From NCBI RefSeq assembly GCF_002265875.1, contig NZ_NPFA01000006.1, forward strand, positions 124,150-188,149: DNA of 64,000 nucleotides, in the 5' to 3' direction. The stretch's first letter is position 1; each line of letters begins with the position of its first letter. The notes beneath the pieces are model-generated. The model saw only the letters and a program-made list of their open reading frames with translations. It did not search any database and was not told the DNA's origin. Source of the stretch: Marinococcus halophilus. GTDB lineage: Bacteria; Bacillota; Bacilli; Bacillales; Marinococcaceae. Positions 41,034-50,784 of this stretch are shown one piece after another. The translations under genes were made by a program, and so were the position numbers.

Positions 41034-43389
41034 GAATTGTACTCCCTTCTGGAACCGAAAAATGATACGGCAGCGGTTTTTTCAAACAAGCACTTAACTG
41101 GTGGAGCAGCTGCTCTCTTGTCTCCGGATCGAATATTCCTTCCCGTATATGGATGATGGTCATACGTCCGCACCATCCGGCAAATGATTCCTTAAAAAAC
41201 GCGGTTTCCCGGTAATATTGAAGAAGCGCCCAAATGTACTCTTTTATCTCCATAAAAGTGGGAGTTGAAAACAGCAGCACGGGCTTTTCCTCAAAGTAAA
41301 TATGGAACTCCCACTTATCTTCCATCCTTAGCAGTCCTGCATCAACGTGATTGCCTTCAAGAATGGAAAAGCCCTCCAGCATGACAAAACGAAGTGTGTC
41401 AGGAAAAGGAACGGCTTCTACCGGTTCCTCGAGCTCCAGAGCGTACGGGACCATCCCAGGGTGGTGACGCTCCCGGATCTGGTCTTTAAACACACTCTGC
41501 ACTGCCGTCATTTGAAAACCTGGAAAGTTGAGAAGAGGGATATCCAGGCTGTCACATACTTCCACCACGTCTTTGTCTTCCACATAGGGGAGCTGTATGC
41601 GTCCGCCCGCCGTAATGTGAAAATTGCTCAATTGGTGTTTTTCAATAACGGTATTTAGATTTTTGATTAGAGCTGGGGAAATAATTCCTGCTTTCATGAT
41701 TGGCTGCAGGGTGTAGGTGCCATCTGCTTCCAAAGAAATGTACGGTGAATAGGTGAATGGCATCGTTTCATTGCTGGAGAGCTCTCCTTGCTTCATCTGA
41801 ATCATATAGAGATAATACGCGATGGCAGGCCGGCACATTCCGCATCCTTCCGGCGTTTTCCAATTCAATGCCTTCATCGCTTCTTCCGGCGTCGATGGTT
41901 TTACTTCCATCAGCCGGCTAATCAACGCAGGGTGGTCAAGCCCCGTGCAGTCGCACAGCGCTTCTGCTTTGTTTTCTGCCTCCACCTTCCCTTCACAGGC
42001 AAGCTTCAGCAGTCCCTCTGCCATACTGCTGCAGCCCCCGCAGGAGGTAGAAGCCCCCGTACAGGTTTTAACTTCCTGCAGCGTGGTCAGTTCTTTTTCC
42101 TGTACGGCCTGAATAATCGTGTTTTTATTTACATTATTACAGGCACATACCGTGTCAGAGCCCGGCATTTCCAGCAGAAAGCCGAACGGCTCACTGCTTG
42201 CTGACAGCAGTTGTTTTTTCTCTGAGGCGTTGATCGGTTTATCCGTCATCACCAAACTCTTTAGCAGATCGCTGTTGGACGTATTACCGTAAAGTACAGC
42301 TCCCTGCACCGTTTTATGACGAAAAACAATTTTTTTATAAAGCTCGTTTTCTTCATCGTGAAGTACCCATGACTTTGTAGCTTCATCTTCGCTCAAAGAC
42401 CCTACAGAAAACAATTCCACTCCAGATATTTTCAGCTTTGCCGAAGTACTTGAACCTTTGTAGTAGGCTTTATGCTCGCCGCTCAAACGCCTGGCCAGCA
42501 CATCTGCCTGTTCGTTCACCGGCTGCACCAGGCCATAGGTCCGTCCGTCATGTTCGATACATTCGCCTATCGCATATATGTGCTTTTCACTCGTTTCCAT
42601 TCGGTCGTTCACGATTACCCCGTGGTTCGTCTTAATACTTGACGCTTCTGCAAGCTTCAGCTGCGGACGGATGCCAATAGCAAACACCACCATATCTGCC
42701 TCCATGTGTGTCCCGTCGCCAAAACTAATCCCCGCTACCTTACGGAGCCCCAAAATGGAAGTAACGGCCTTCCCCAGCAAAAATTTCACCCCGCGCCGCT
42801 CCAGCTTTCCCTGCAGCATAGCAGCAGACTGCCGGTCAAGCTGCCGGTCCATAATATTGTCCGCCCGCTGTATTACCGTTACTTCTGCCTCGAAGCGGCT
42901 CAATCCATTCGCCGCTTCCAGTCCCAGCAGACCACCGCCAATGACCAGTATCCGGCGCTTATGCTCCGCCGCGTCTACAAGTCTCCGGCAGTCCTCCAGC
43001 GTGCGAAAAGGAAATACCCCCTCTTTTTCTACACCTTCCACCGGCGGAATCAGCGGTGATGAGCCTGTAGCAAAAACTAAGTAGTCATAGGAATGCTCCC
43101 CCCCACCTGCTGTAATAATTTTCTTTTCTTCCTTTAATACTTCCTCTACCGTTTCTCCCGGATGAAAGGAAACATTATTCTGGTGGAACCATTTATTTGT
43201 ATAGGTGGTTAAGCCCTCTTCTGTTATTTCTCCGTTTAAATAGGATGAAAGCTGGATCCGATTATATGGGAGCGTTTTTTCTTTACTGAAAATAGAAATA
43301 TGCACCCGGGCAGACCGTTCACGCAGCTGTTCCATCAAACGGATAGCTGCAGGTCCTCCTCCAATAATGACTACATGCTGTTTTTTCAT
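41026..43389 (-). CDS. nasB: Nitrate reductase electron-transfer subunit (NasB)
   Basis: About 787 residues from the ATG at 43389 (a GTG at 43398 abuts the GGGAGGG site). Layout parallels NasD: FAD/NAD(P) domains (VVIIGGGPAAIRL, VIGGGLLGLEAANGL), two BFD-like Fe-S domains (VCACNNVNKNT at about 411, LCDCTGLDH at about 473), and a ferredoxin-like half domain. Unlike NasD it ends without the siroheme cysteines, so it is a nitrite-reductase relative that lost the catalytic half. It feeds NAD(P)H electrons to NasC. Upstream lies a 7-bp inverted repeat. Confidence 0.92.
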   Translation of the reverse strand: MKKQHVVIIGGGPAAIRLMEQLRERSARVHISIFSKEKTLPYNRIQLSSYLNGEITEEGLTTYTNKWFHQNNVSFHPGETVEEVLKEEKKIITAGGGEHSYDYLVFATGSSPLIPPVEGVEKEGVFPFRTLEDCRRLVDAAEHKRRILVIGGGLLGLEAANGLSRFEAEVTVIQRADNIMDRQLDRQSAAMLQGKLERRGVKFLLGKAVTSILGLRKVAGISFGDGTHMEADMVVFAIGIRPQLKLAEASSIKTNHGVIVNDRMETSEKHIYAIGECIEHDGRTYGLVQPVNEQADVLARRLSGEHKAYYKGSSTSAKLKISGVELFSVGSLSEDEATKSWVLHDEENELYKKIVFRHKTVQGAVLYGNTSNSDLLKSLVMTDKPINASEKKQLLSASSEPFGFLLEMPGSDTVCACNNVNKNTIIQAVQEKELTTLQEVKTCTGASTSCGGCSSMAEGLLKLACEGKVEAENKAEALCDCTGLDHPALISRLMEVKPSTPEEAMKALNWKTPEGCGMCRPAIAYYLYMIQMKQGELSSNETMPFTYSPYISLEADGTYTLQPIMKAGIISPALIKNLNTVIEKHQLSNFHITAGGRIQLPYVEDKDVVEVCDSLDIPLLNFPGFQMTAVQSVFKDQIRERHHPGMVPYALELEEPVEAVPFPDTLRFVMLEGFSILEGNHVDAGLLRMEDKWEFHIYFEEKPVLLFSTPTFMEIKEYIWALLQYYRETAFFKESFAGWCGRMTIIHIREGIFDPETREQLLHQLSACLKKPLPYHFSVPEGSTIHE

Positions 43390-43437
43390 ATCAGACACCG
43401 CCCTCCCGCAGAGCGAAATATGTTTTCCGAACTCTTC

Positions 43438-43457
43438 ACAAACTACTCTCAGTTTGT
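43438..43457. promoter_or_regulatory. Inverted repeat upstream of nasB
   Basis: Perfect arms ACAAACT and AGTTTGT separated by six bases, about 50-70 bases upstream of nasB. It may be an operator of the nasB-nasC operon; it does not fit the TnrA consensus I know (TGTNA-N7-TNACA). Confidence 0.4.
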
Positions 43458-43627
43458 CGAAAAATTACGAATTCTTCAATTACCTTGTAAGATAAGCTGT
43501 CGATGTTTTTCCTTCTTCCGCGCTTCTGCTGCAGTTAAAAAAGTTGATGACTTGGAAAAAGTGTTCGATAATAGAAAGTAACAATTAAAGAGGCTAAACA
43601 GATCGAGAGCATATCGGAGGAAAAGAA

Positions 43628-44503
43628 ATGAAACTAATTGCAACGGATATGGACGGAACCTTACTGGATCAAAACGGAGAAATCAGCAAAGACAACGCCG
43701 AAGCACTGCAGGCAGCTTCGGCACAAGGCATTGATATCGTCATCGCTACCGGGCGGACATATGAAGCCGCAAACAGGCCGTTGAAATCGGCAGGACTCTC
43801 TTACCCAATTATCAGCATGAACGGTGCGGTTACTTACAAAAACCGACAAGAAGTACAACGCTCTGCCCCAATCACAGAAAGCTCCTGTGAACGAATTTTA
43901 ACTGTACACCATGCTGCCGGTTCCTACATTGAATTATTTACCAGCCAGGGCATTTTTGCCCCGTCAAGAGAAGCATATATGAATGTCGTCGTAGGGATGC
44001 TGCAGACAGCCCACCCAGAGCTGACGACAGCTGCAGCAGAACAATATGCTGCACGCAGGCTCGAGGATGAAAACTTTCAGTTCGCAGATGATTTCTTTTC
44101 AATTCTCGACTCCAAGGACCTCGAAGTGTATAAAATGCTCGCCTTCTCTTCGGAAGCTTCCGTACTCGAGCAGATGAAATATGAACTTCGGGACGATAAT
44201 GAGCTGGCCCTTACTTCTTCAGGGATAGGAAATCTCGAATTAAACCACGTACGTGCTCAAAAGGGCTTCGCTCTTCAGGAGTTTGCGCTCGAGCTGGGAG
44301 TTTCCCTTGAGGATGTTATGGCCCTGGGGGACAATTTTAACGATTTAAATATGCTCCAGATGGCAGGCCGGAGCGTTGCCATGGGTAATGCTGTCTCGGA
44401 AGTCAAAGAGGTCTCACGCTTTTCTACAAAAACAAATACCGAACACGGCGTCGCTCACGCTGTGCATGAAATGCTCCATGAATTAAAAACAAAACACAGC
44501 TGA
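43628..44503 (+). CDS. Cof-type HAD-IIB hydrolase
   Basis: A 291-residue HAD phosphatase with the family's signatures: TDMDGTLLDQNG (nucleophile Asp, residues 6-17), VIATGRTYEAA (about 39-49), a Lys region near 200, and LGDNFNDLNML (about 237-247). The C2B cap domain in the middle is typical of Cof/YwtE-like sugar or flavin phosphatases. The substrate is unknown. GGAGGAAAAG precedes the ATG. Confidence 0.92.
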   Translation: MKLIATDMDGTLLDQNGEISKDNAEALQAASAQGIDIVIATGRTYEAANRPLKSAGLSYPIISMNGAVTYKNRQEVQRSAPITESSCERILTVHHAAGSYIELFTSQGIFAPSREAYMNVVVGMLQTAHPELTTAAAEQYAARRLEDENFQFADDFFSILDSKDLEVYKMLAFSSEASVLEQMKYELRDDNELALTSSGIGNLELNHVRAQKGFALQEFALELGVSLEDVMALGDNFNDLNMLQMAGRSVAMGNAVSEVKEVSRFSTKTNTEHGVAHAVHEMLHELKTKHS

Positions 44504-44508
44504 TCCCC

Positions 44509-44535
44509 AGCCGCCCATCATTTGGGCGGCTTTTA
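44509..44535 (+). terminator. Terminator after Cof-type hydrolase
   Basis: Stem AGCCGCCC / GGGCGGCT with a short AT loop followed by TTTTA. Confidence 0.8.
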
Positions 44536-44801
44536 TGACGGCAGGGCAGAGTATGAACAATTTTCTTTTTTTACATTTGCCTCCGCTGCTGAGCAGCCGG
44601 TAGGTAACACTTGCCAATATGCAGTTAATGTGAGAATATAATTTTGTTTGCTAAAAGTACGAAGTACGTATCACAGGGATGAATTTGTCATGAATCGTTC
44701 ACAAACAATTGACAAGATAGCGAACTTTTTCGCCAATATCTCTAATTTTAACGATATATGTGGTACATTAGTATCGGATGAACACGGTTGGGGGGAATAA
44801 A

Positions 44802-45740
44802 ATGAAATCGGAAAATATCGAACGAACTGTTCAACAAGGAACCCTCGCTGCCCCGAAACAGGCACTTCGTAAAGTACTGGCGGAAACGATTAAAACAGGG
44901 ATTATTAAATCCAATTTAATCGTTATGTTTGCAGGGATTACCCTTGCTTTATATATTCACAATATCGCTTTTTTCGATAAAATTGGAGCGATAGTCCTTG
45001 CCACACTTGGCTCGGGTCTCGTTATCGGTGCTGCCGGCACGTTTAACAACTTGTACGACCGCGACATTGATAAAATTATGGACCGGACGAAAAACCGCCC
45101 TACGGCAACTGGCCGGATGCAGCTGAAAAATGCACTTATACTGGGAAGTGTTATGACACTTACGGGGTTAGGATTTTTATATGCAGCTTCACCGCTCGCA
45201 GCTTTTTTTGGTTTTATTGGATTATTCTTTTATGTTGTCCCTTATACGATGTGGAGCAAGCGACGCACGATTTATAATACAGAGATCGGAAGTATTTCCG
45301 GAGCAGTGCCGCCTCTTATCGGCTGGGCTGCTATATCCAATGATTTTTTCCATCCGGCAGCTCTCGGGCTTTTCGTTATTATGGTTTTATGGCAAATGCC
45401 GCACTTCTATGCTATCGCTATACGCAGGCATGATGAATATAAAGCAGCAAGCATTCCAATGCTTCCGGTAGTTAAAGGGAACCGCAGAACCTATATACAG
45501 ACAAACGTCTACCTTGTATTGTTAACCCTCTCGAGTTTTCTTTTTCTCCCCGTCAGCAGCTTTATCGTCGGTGTTTCCTTCGTATTAAGCGCAGCCTGGC
45601 TTGCAGCAAGCTTTATATGCTACCGGCGGATGGACAGCAAAAAATGGGCCACTACAATGTTCATCTTTTCGCTGAATCATATGACGGTTTTATTCACCGT
45701 CGTAATTGGCTTTTCTCTATTCGCCCTGCTTTTTAACTAA
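44802..45740 (+). CDS. ctaB: Protoheme IX farnesyltransferase (heme O synthase)
   Basis: A 312-residue UbiA-type prenyltransferase with about nine helices. NNLYDRDIDKIMDRTKNRPTA (about 77-97) holds the first Asp-rich prenyl-diphosphate site, and the second DxxxD-like segment (YAIAIRRHDEYKAASIPMLP) lies at about 200-219. It adds a farnesyl tail to heme B to form heme O for cytochrome oxidases. The start at 44802 has GGGGGG six bases upstream; an ATG at 44778 lacks a site. ctaA is not adjacent. Confidence 0.94.
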   Translation: MKSENIERTVQQGTLAAPKQALRKVLAETIKTGIIKSNLIVMFAGITLALYIHNIAFFDKIGAIVLATLGSGLVIGAAGTFNNLYDRDIDKIMDRTKNRPTATGRMQLKNALILGSVMTLTGLGFLYAASPLAAFFGFIGLFFYVVPYTMWSKRRTIYNTEIGSISGAVPPLIGWAAISNDFFHPAALGLFVIMVLWQMPHFYAIAIRRHDEYKAASIPMLPVVKGNRRTYIQTNVYLVLLTLSSFLFLPVSSFIVGVSFVLSAAWLAASFICYRRMDSKKWATTMFIFSLNHMTVLFTVVIGFSLFALLFN

Positions 45741-45779
45741 AACATGTCCCGGCACCTGTATGGGCCCGGACATGTTTTT
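45740..45779 (+). terminator. Terminator after ctaB
   Basis: Stem AAACATGTCC / GGACATGTTT with an extended GC neck and TTTTTCTTT after it. Confidence 0.85.
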
Positions 45780-45900
45780 CTTTGCCGTTATTTTTACACG
45801 GGCACTGGGATTCATTCGAATTCCTGCCCATAATTCTGTATAATGCTTCAAAGAATAGTGAGAACGCTATCAAATCAATATGGATAAAAAGAGGTGAAGA

Positions 45901-46749
45901 ATGACACAACGCATAGCCCTTATCACAGACAGCACCAGCTCTATCGATGCAGAAACAGCCGCGAGGTACAATATACATATCGTTTCTTTATCCGTAGTTT
46001 TTGATAATGAAAGCTACAAGGAAAATATTGAAATTACAACGGATGAATTTTACAGGCGCCTTCCACATGAAGAAGTTTTCCCAACGACCAGCCAGCCGTC
46101 TGTCGGCAGCTTTGCCGAGCTGTTTGAACAGTTAAAGGGTTCTTACGATGCAGGAATTGCTGTACATATTAGCAGCCATTTGAGCGGCACTCTTCAGACA
46201 GCGGAACTTGCAGCTGAGATGGCCGGCTTCCCGCTTTTCACGGTAGATTCAAAAATGGGGGCTGGGAGCATTCGCCCCCTGCTGGTGAGGGGAGCCCAAT
46301 TGGCAGACGAAGGCAGCACCCCAGGGGAAATACAGGAACAGTTAAAAGAGATGGCGAGCCATGCCAGGGGTTACTTACTGCTTGGAAGTCTCGAACAGGC
46401 CCATAAAGGAGGCAGGATCTCCCGGGGGAAACTGATTCTTGGTACTCTTTTAAAAATCCATCCTCTTCTCACCTTCGATGGAGGACAGATTATCCCCTTT
46501 GAAAAAATTCGCACCCGAAAACGAGCGGAGAGCAGGCTTCTACAGATTGCTGAGGATGCCATAACCTCCTTCCGTGTCGAAAATATGAGCATTATTTATA
46601 CTACAACGAAAGAAAAAGCCGAAGTATGGAAAGAAAAGATTCAGGAACTGTCCCCCGGCCTCTCGATTCACCTCTGCCCTCTCAGCCCGGTGATCGGTGT
46701 TCATGGCGGAGCCGAAACGATGGGAATTATGTGGTATGAATACGGATAG
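45901..46749 (+). CDS. DegV family fatty-acid-binding protein
   Basis: A 282-residue DegV protein with the usual N-terminus IALITDSTSSIDAETAARYNI, the ISSHLSGT loop (about 89-96) and the TVDSKMGAGS segment (about 112-121). DegV/FakB proteins bind a fatty acid and, with FakA kinase, feed exogenous fatty acids into phospholipid. Whether this paralogue is a FakB is not proven here. GAGGTGAAGA precedes the ATG. It looks like a single-gene unit. Confidence 0.88.
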   Translation: MTQRIALITDSTSSIDAETAARYNIHIVSLSVVFDNESYKENIEITTDEFYRRLPHEEVFPTTSQPSVGSFAELFEQLKGSYDAGIAVHISSHLSGTLQTAELAAEMAGFPLFTVDSKMGAGSIRPLLVRGAQLADEGSTPGEIQEQLKEMASHARGYLLLGSLEQAHKGGRISRGKLILGTLLKIHPLLTFDGGQIIPFEKIRTRKRAESRLLQIAEDAITSFRVENMSIIYTTTKEKAEVWKEKIQELSPGLSIHLCPLSPVIGVHGGAETMGIMWYEYG

Positions 46750-46826
46750 ATAACTTGTGACTTTCCCCTCAAAGCTCTATAATTAGACTGTTCGGCACCA
46801 TACTTTTATTTTGGAGGACAACGCCC

Positions 46827-47660
46827 GTGCAATTTAACCAGGAAAAAGCTGACGACTCCTTATACGATTACTTGATCGAACATATAGATACCATGCGTGA
46901 CTCATCATCCGGGAGTTCTTCTGACAATATTTCCGGGGAATATACAAACCAAAAGCTCGAAGAAATGAAAAAAGTTTTTGCCCAGGAACTTATTCATGTG
47001 TTCCGGGAGGAAGAAACCCAGTTTTATGAACACTTTGAAGAAAAAATAGGTGCTATTGTTGAAGAAAATAAAGAAATGTGGCAGCCGATGCTGACTATTC
47101 AGGAAGAATTCACCTATTACCGTAACGCTATTTTAGAGCAGATCCGCCTGTTTGTGCATCAATATGAGGAATCAATTCCAATCGATCATGTGCTCAACTG
47201 GCAGCGCAAAGCCCTGCAGGCTTTCGACTATGCCGGACGGGCGTTCATGAAAGAAGCCATTTATCATATGAACGAACAGATGCAGCTGAAAGAAGCGATG
47301 ATCTTAGAACTTTCCTCTCCGATCATCTTAATTCAAAAGAAAACCGGACTTCTTCCGCTTATCGGCCACATTGACGAACAACGGGGGCAGGTTATTGTAG
47401 AGCATACGTTAAAGCAATGTACAGAAAGCGAATTAACGCGCCTGTATATTGACCTTTCGGGCGTTCGCGATATTACTACCTTCGTCGCGCAGCGCATCAT
47501 GCAGCTCGCCACTGCTTTAAAGCTGGTCGGTGTAAAAACTACGCTGTGCGGTATGCGGCCGGAAATGGCCCAAACCGCTGTCCAGCTTGGTATCAGCTTT
47601 AAAGATATTGATATTGTTTCTGAACTGACTCACGCCCTTCGTTCAAACTACGCTTTATAA
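46827..47660 (+). CDS. RsbR-family STAS-domain stress regulator
   Basis: A 277-residue RsbR-like (RsbRD type) protein. Residues 1-150 are an all-helical, non-heme globin-like sensor domain; residues about 160-277 are a STAS domain beginning EAMILELSSPIILIQKKTGLLPLIGHID and containing YIDLSGVRDITTFVAQRIMQ. RsbR proteins form the stressosome with RsbS and hold the kinase RsbT. In the canonical STAS loop the phospho-acceptor Thr lies near DITGV; here the loop reads DLSGVRDITT, so acceptor positions may differ. The start is GTG with TTGGAGGAC upstream. Confidence 0.85.
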   Translation: MQFNQEKADDSLYDYLIEHIDTMRDSSSGSSSDNISGEYTNQKLEEMKKVFAQELIHVFREEETQFYEHFEEKIGAIVEENKEMWQPMLTIQEEFTYYRNAILEQIRLFVHQYEESIPIDHVLNWQRKALQAFDYAGRAFMKEAIYHMNEQMQLKEAMILELSSPIILIQKKTGLLPLIGHIDEQRGQVIVEHTLKQCTESELTRLYIDLSGVRDITTFVAQRIMQLATALKLVGVKTTLCGMRPEMAQTAVQLGISFKDIDIVSELTHALRSNYAL

Positions 47661-47666
47661 AAATGC

Positions 47667-47700
47667 AAAGCCTCTGAACCACTGTATGTTCAGAGGCTTT
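47667..47700 (+). terminator. Terminator after rsbR-like gene
   Basis: Perfect stem AAAGCCTCTGAAC / GTTCAGAGGCTTT around CACTGTAT. Confidence 0.85.
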
Positions 47701-47791
47701 GGTCTGCCCAGGATGCATTCGCCGTGAGACTTTACTTTGCCCGCTCATTTTTGAACATATTTTATTTCCTTCCACATATTTCAACTCGCAT

Positions 47792-47805
47792 ATGACACTT
47801 GTCAT
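47792..47805 (+). promoter_or_regulatory. Palindrome upstream of des, candidate DesR site
   Basis: ATGACACTTGTCAT has perfect 6-bp arms (ATGACA / TGTCAT) with a two-base centre, about 94 bases upstream of the desaturase start. Position and symmetry fit an activator site for the DesR regulator encoded two genes downstream; exact DesR consensus could not be verified here. Confidence 0.5.
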
Positions 47806-47898
47806 TTTTTCCTCCTGACGTCTATGACTTACAGACAAAGCCTAATTTTTATATCCTATTAATAAATACATAACCCATACAGCAGGGAGCAATCAATC

Positions 47899-48948
47899 AT
47901 GAGCAGACAAGAACAAATGCAATTAAAAAAGAGCGCTGCGCCGTATGCACGTTCTGACCATAAAGCCAGTATTATACAGTTATGCAACTCTATCCTTCCT
48001 TTATTGGCCCTTTGGGTGCTTGCGTACGCAGCGTATTCCATATCTCCACTGATAACTGTTGCTCTTGCAATCATCGCCGGAGGCTTTATCGTCCGTACCT
48101 TTATCATCTTTCATGATTGTACGCATGGTTCATTTTTCAAAAGCAGTAAAGCGAATGACCGTGTCGGCACGTTAACCGGCATCATTACCCACTTCACCTA
48201 TGCTAAATGGAAAAGAAGCCACATGATCCATCACTCCACGAGCGGCAATCTCGACAAACGGGGCACCGGAGACGTTTGGGTAATGACCGTTGATGAATAC
48301 CAAAATGCCAGCAGGTGGCTCCGACTCAGCTATCGTTTATACCGCAACCCGTTCGTGCTTTTCTTTTTAGGCCCATTTTACTTATTTCTTATTGAAAATC
48401 GCTTCAATCGTAAAAATGCAAAACGAAAAGAACGGCTGAACACGTATTTTACGAACATTTCCCTTGTCGTGATTTACACTTTGCTGATCTGGCTTGTTGG
48501 CTGGGCTGCTTTTTTCGCTATTCAAATCCCAATGCTGTTCACCGCAGGATTTCTCGGCATTTGGCTTTTTTATGTTCAGCACCAGTTCGAAGATTCCTAC
48601 TTTGAAAACGAAGACAAATGGGACTTTGTAAAGGCTGCAGTAGATGGAAGCTCTTACTACCAGCTGCCGAAAGTCCTGCAGTGGATCACCGGCAACATTG
48701 GCTATCATCACGTCCATCACCTCAGCCCGAGAGTGCCAAACTATAATTTAGCAAAAACCCACGAAAATATTGAACCGTTGCAGCAGGCGACCACCATCAC
48801 TTTATGGACAAGCCTGACCTCCATTCGCTTCCGCCTGTATGATGAAACAAACAAAACATTTGTGAGCTTCAAAGAAGCAAATATTCGCAGCAAAAGACAA
48901 GCAAAGGATGCGTTAGCTTCCCCTGTGCCGTCGGATAAAAAATCTTAA
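47899..48948 (+). CDS. des: Membrane fatty acid desaturase (Des, acyl-lipid type)
   Basis: A 349-residue di-iron membrane desaturase. Histidine boxes are HDCTHGSFF (about 73-81), HMIHHSTSGNLDKR (about 108-121) and HHVHH (about 273-277). It has four to six helices. It introduces a cis double bond into phospholipid acyl chains when membranes rigidify. The gene heads a des-desK-desR group, as in Bacillus subtilis. The ribosome site is GGGAGC. Confidence 0.95.
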   Translation: MSRQEQMQLKKSAAPYARSDHKASIIQLCNSILPLLALWVLAYAAYSISPLITVALAIIAGGFIVRTFIIFHDCTHGSFFKSSKANDRVGTLTGIITHFTYAKWKRSHMIHHSTSGNLDKRGTGDVWVMTVDEYQNASRWLRLSYRLYRNPFVLFFLGPFYLFLIENRFNRKNAKRKERLNTYFTNISLVVIYTLLIWLVGWAAFFAIQIPMLFTAGFLGIWLFYVQHQFEDSYFENEDKWDFVKAAVDGSSYYQLPKVLQWITGNIGYHHVHHLSPRVPNYNLAKTHENIEPLQQATTITLWTSLTSIRFRLYDETNKTFVSFKEANIRSKRQAKDALASPVPSDKKS

Positions 48949-49031
48949 ACACAAACCCTTCTCTATAACGGAGAGGGGTTTGCTATACTTTTATAAAGAA
49001 ATGCTACGTCTCATGAAAAAGGAGCCCGTTT

Positions 49032-50153
49032 ATGCATCACTGGTTCGACATATTTCCAAAAAGCACGGGCCTCAGCTTATACGCATGGATCATTTTCTGT
49101 TTGCTGCCGTTTTATTTTATTATCCGCTCTGCCGCCTACTTTGAAATCATACTCGGCGTATGTATGATTCTGCTATTCTTTACCACCTATCGGTTATCCT
49201 TCATTAAAAAAGGCTGGACGGTTTATTTATCTGTGAGCATTGAAATGATCATCAGCATCGGCATGACCCTTTATTTTGGTTATGTTTATTTTTCCCTGTT
49301 TTTAGCCTTCTTTATTGGAAACATCCAGCATAAAGCCGGCTTTATTACCCTGTACATTCTACACCTTATTACTACTCTGGCCGCGGTTATTACCGGCTTT
49401 TACGTTCAAAATGAGTTGTTTATGATGCAGCTTCCTTTTATTGCTATCAGCGTTATCGGAGTTATTCTTCTTCCTTTTAACATATACAACCGAAACAAAC
49501 GCGAAAAGCTTGAAACTGAGCTCCAGGAAGCGAACCAACGTATCTCCCAGCTTGTCGTTCTTGAAGAACGTCAGCGTATTGCCAGGGACCTTCACGACAC
49601 TCTTGGACAAAAGCTTTCGTTGATTGGTTTAAAAAGTGAACTCGCCGGAAAATTAATCGATACGAAACCTGAACGAACCCAGGCAGAATTAATAGACATT
49701 CATCAGACCGCCCGCACCGCATTAAAAGAAGTTCGGGAGCTTGTATCAAATATGAAAGGCGCGAAGTTGAGCGACGAGCTTTTGCGTGTGGAGGAAATTC
49801 TCCAGGCCGCAGGCATTAATCTTCATGTAAAGGGCAGCGCCGCCTTTAACGAAGCGCCGCCTCTCATTGAAAACGTGCTCAGCATGTGTTTAAAGGAAGC
49901 CGTGACCAATGTGGTAAAACACAGTGAAGCAGTAAACTGTTATATTACGATCGAGCAATCAACAACCAGCCTTTCCCTTACAGTCGAAGACGACGGCAAG
50001 GGCATCTCTTCAGACCAGAAATCCTGGTCCGAAAGCGGGCTCCAGGGCATTAAAGAGCGCCTCAGTTTCATCAACGGCCAGTTGAGCTGCTATTCTTCCA
50101 GAGGAACAAAGCTTGCTATTCAAGTACCCCTGGTGGTGCAGCAAATTAAATAA
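49032..50153 (+). CDS. desK: Membrane thermosensor histidine kinase DesK
   Basis: A 373-residue kinase. Four or five N-terminal helices form the membrane sensor; a linker helix follows; RIARDLHDTLGQKLSLIG carries phospho-acceptor His188, the same number as in Bacillus subtilis DesK. The HATPase domain has VTNVVKHSEA (N box) and VEDDGKGISSD, ending with GLQGIKERL. It senses membrane thickness and switches DesR phosphorylation. The gene follows des, with a hairpin between, and has its own AAAGGAG site. Confidence 0.95.
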   Translation: MHHWFDIFPKSTGLSLYAWIIFCLLPFYFIIRSAAYFEIILGVCMILLFFTTYRLSFIKKGWTVYLSVSIEMIISIGMTLYFGYVYFSLFLAFFIGNIQHKAGFITLYILHLITTLAAVITGFYVQNELFMMQLPFIAISVIGVILLPFNIYNRNKREKLETELQEANQRISQLVVLEERQRIARDLHDTLGQKLSLIGLKSELAGKLIDTKPERTQAELIDIHQTARTALKEVRELVSNMKGAKLSDELLRVEEILQAAGINLHVKGSAAFNEAPPLIENVLSMCLKEAVTNVVKHSEAVNCYITIEQSTTSLSLTVEDDGKGISSDQKSWSESGLQGIKERLSFINGQLSCYSSRGTKLAIQVPLVVQQIK

Positions 50154-50167
50154 AGGAGCCGTCAGCC

Positions 50168-50761
50168 ATGATAAGAATTGTAATTGTGGAGGACCAGCAG
50201 ATGCTTTTAGGAGCGCTTGGTTCTTTACTGGATTTAGAGGAAGATATGGAAGTCGTCGGCAAAGCGGAAAATGGACAGGAGGCTTTGGCCCTCATTGAAG
50301 AGGAACAGCCCGATATATGCATTATGGATATTGAAATGCCTGTAAAAAGCGGACTGGAGGCAGCTGAAGAACTAAAGGACAGTAGCTGCAAGATTATTAT
50401 TCTCACCACCTTCGCCCGCAGCGGCTATTTCGAACGGGCCCGAAAAGCAGGGATCAGCGGCTACCTTCTGAAGGATAGCCCAAGCGAAGAACTGGCTCAA
50501 TCCATCCGTATTATTATGAGCGGCAGAAAGGTTTATTCCCCTGACTTAGTGGACCTGGTCTACGATACAGCCGCCACGCTTACTAAACGTGAAGAAGAAG
50601 TACTTACGCTAATCGCCGAAGGAAAAAGCACTACAGCCATAGCCCGGCAGCTATCTCTTACCAACGGTACTGTGAGAAACTATATTTCTGTTATATTTGA
50701 TAAGCTTGAAGTAAGCAATCGTGTGGAAGCCGTCACCAAATTTCAGGAATTGAAGCATTAA
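50168..50761 (+). CDS. desR: Response regulator DesR
   Basis: A 197-residue NarL/LuxR-type regulator. The receiver has VEDQQMLLGALG (8-19) and the phospho-acceptor Asp54 in CIMDIEMPVKSGLEA; the C-terminal HTH is LTKREEEVLTLIAEGKSTTAIARQLSLTNGTVRNYIS (about 136-171). It activates des when phosphorylated. AAAGGAGC lies before the ATG, 14 bases after desK. Confidence 0.95.
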   Translation: MIRIVIVEDQQMLLGALGSLLDLEEDMEVVGKAENGQEALALIEEEQPDICIMDIEMPVKSGLEAAEELKDSSCKIIILTTFARSGYFERARKAGISGYLLKDSPSEELAQSIRIIMSGRKVYSPDLVDLVYDTAATLTKREEEVLTLIAEGKSTTAIARQLSLTNGTVRNYISVIFDKLEVSNRVEAVTKFQELKH

Positions 50762-50784
50762 GAATCCCGCCTGTTGCCCCTGGG

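Noticed and set aside
48954-48983. Hairpin between des and desK as a terminator
   Set aside because: The stem AAACCC / GGGTTT is good, but there is no T-tract and desK must be expressed; kept only as a possible processing stem.
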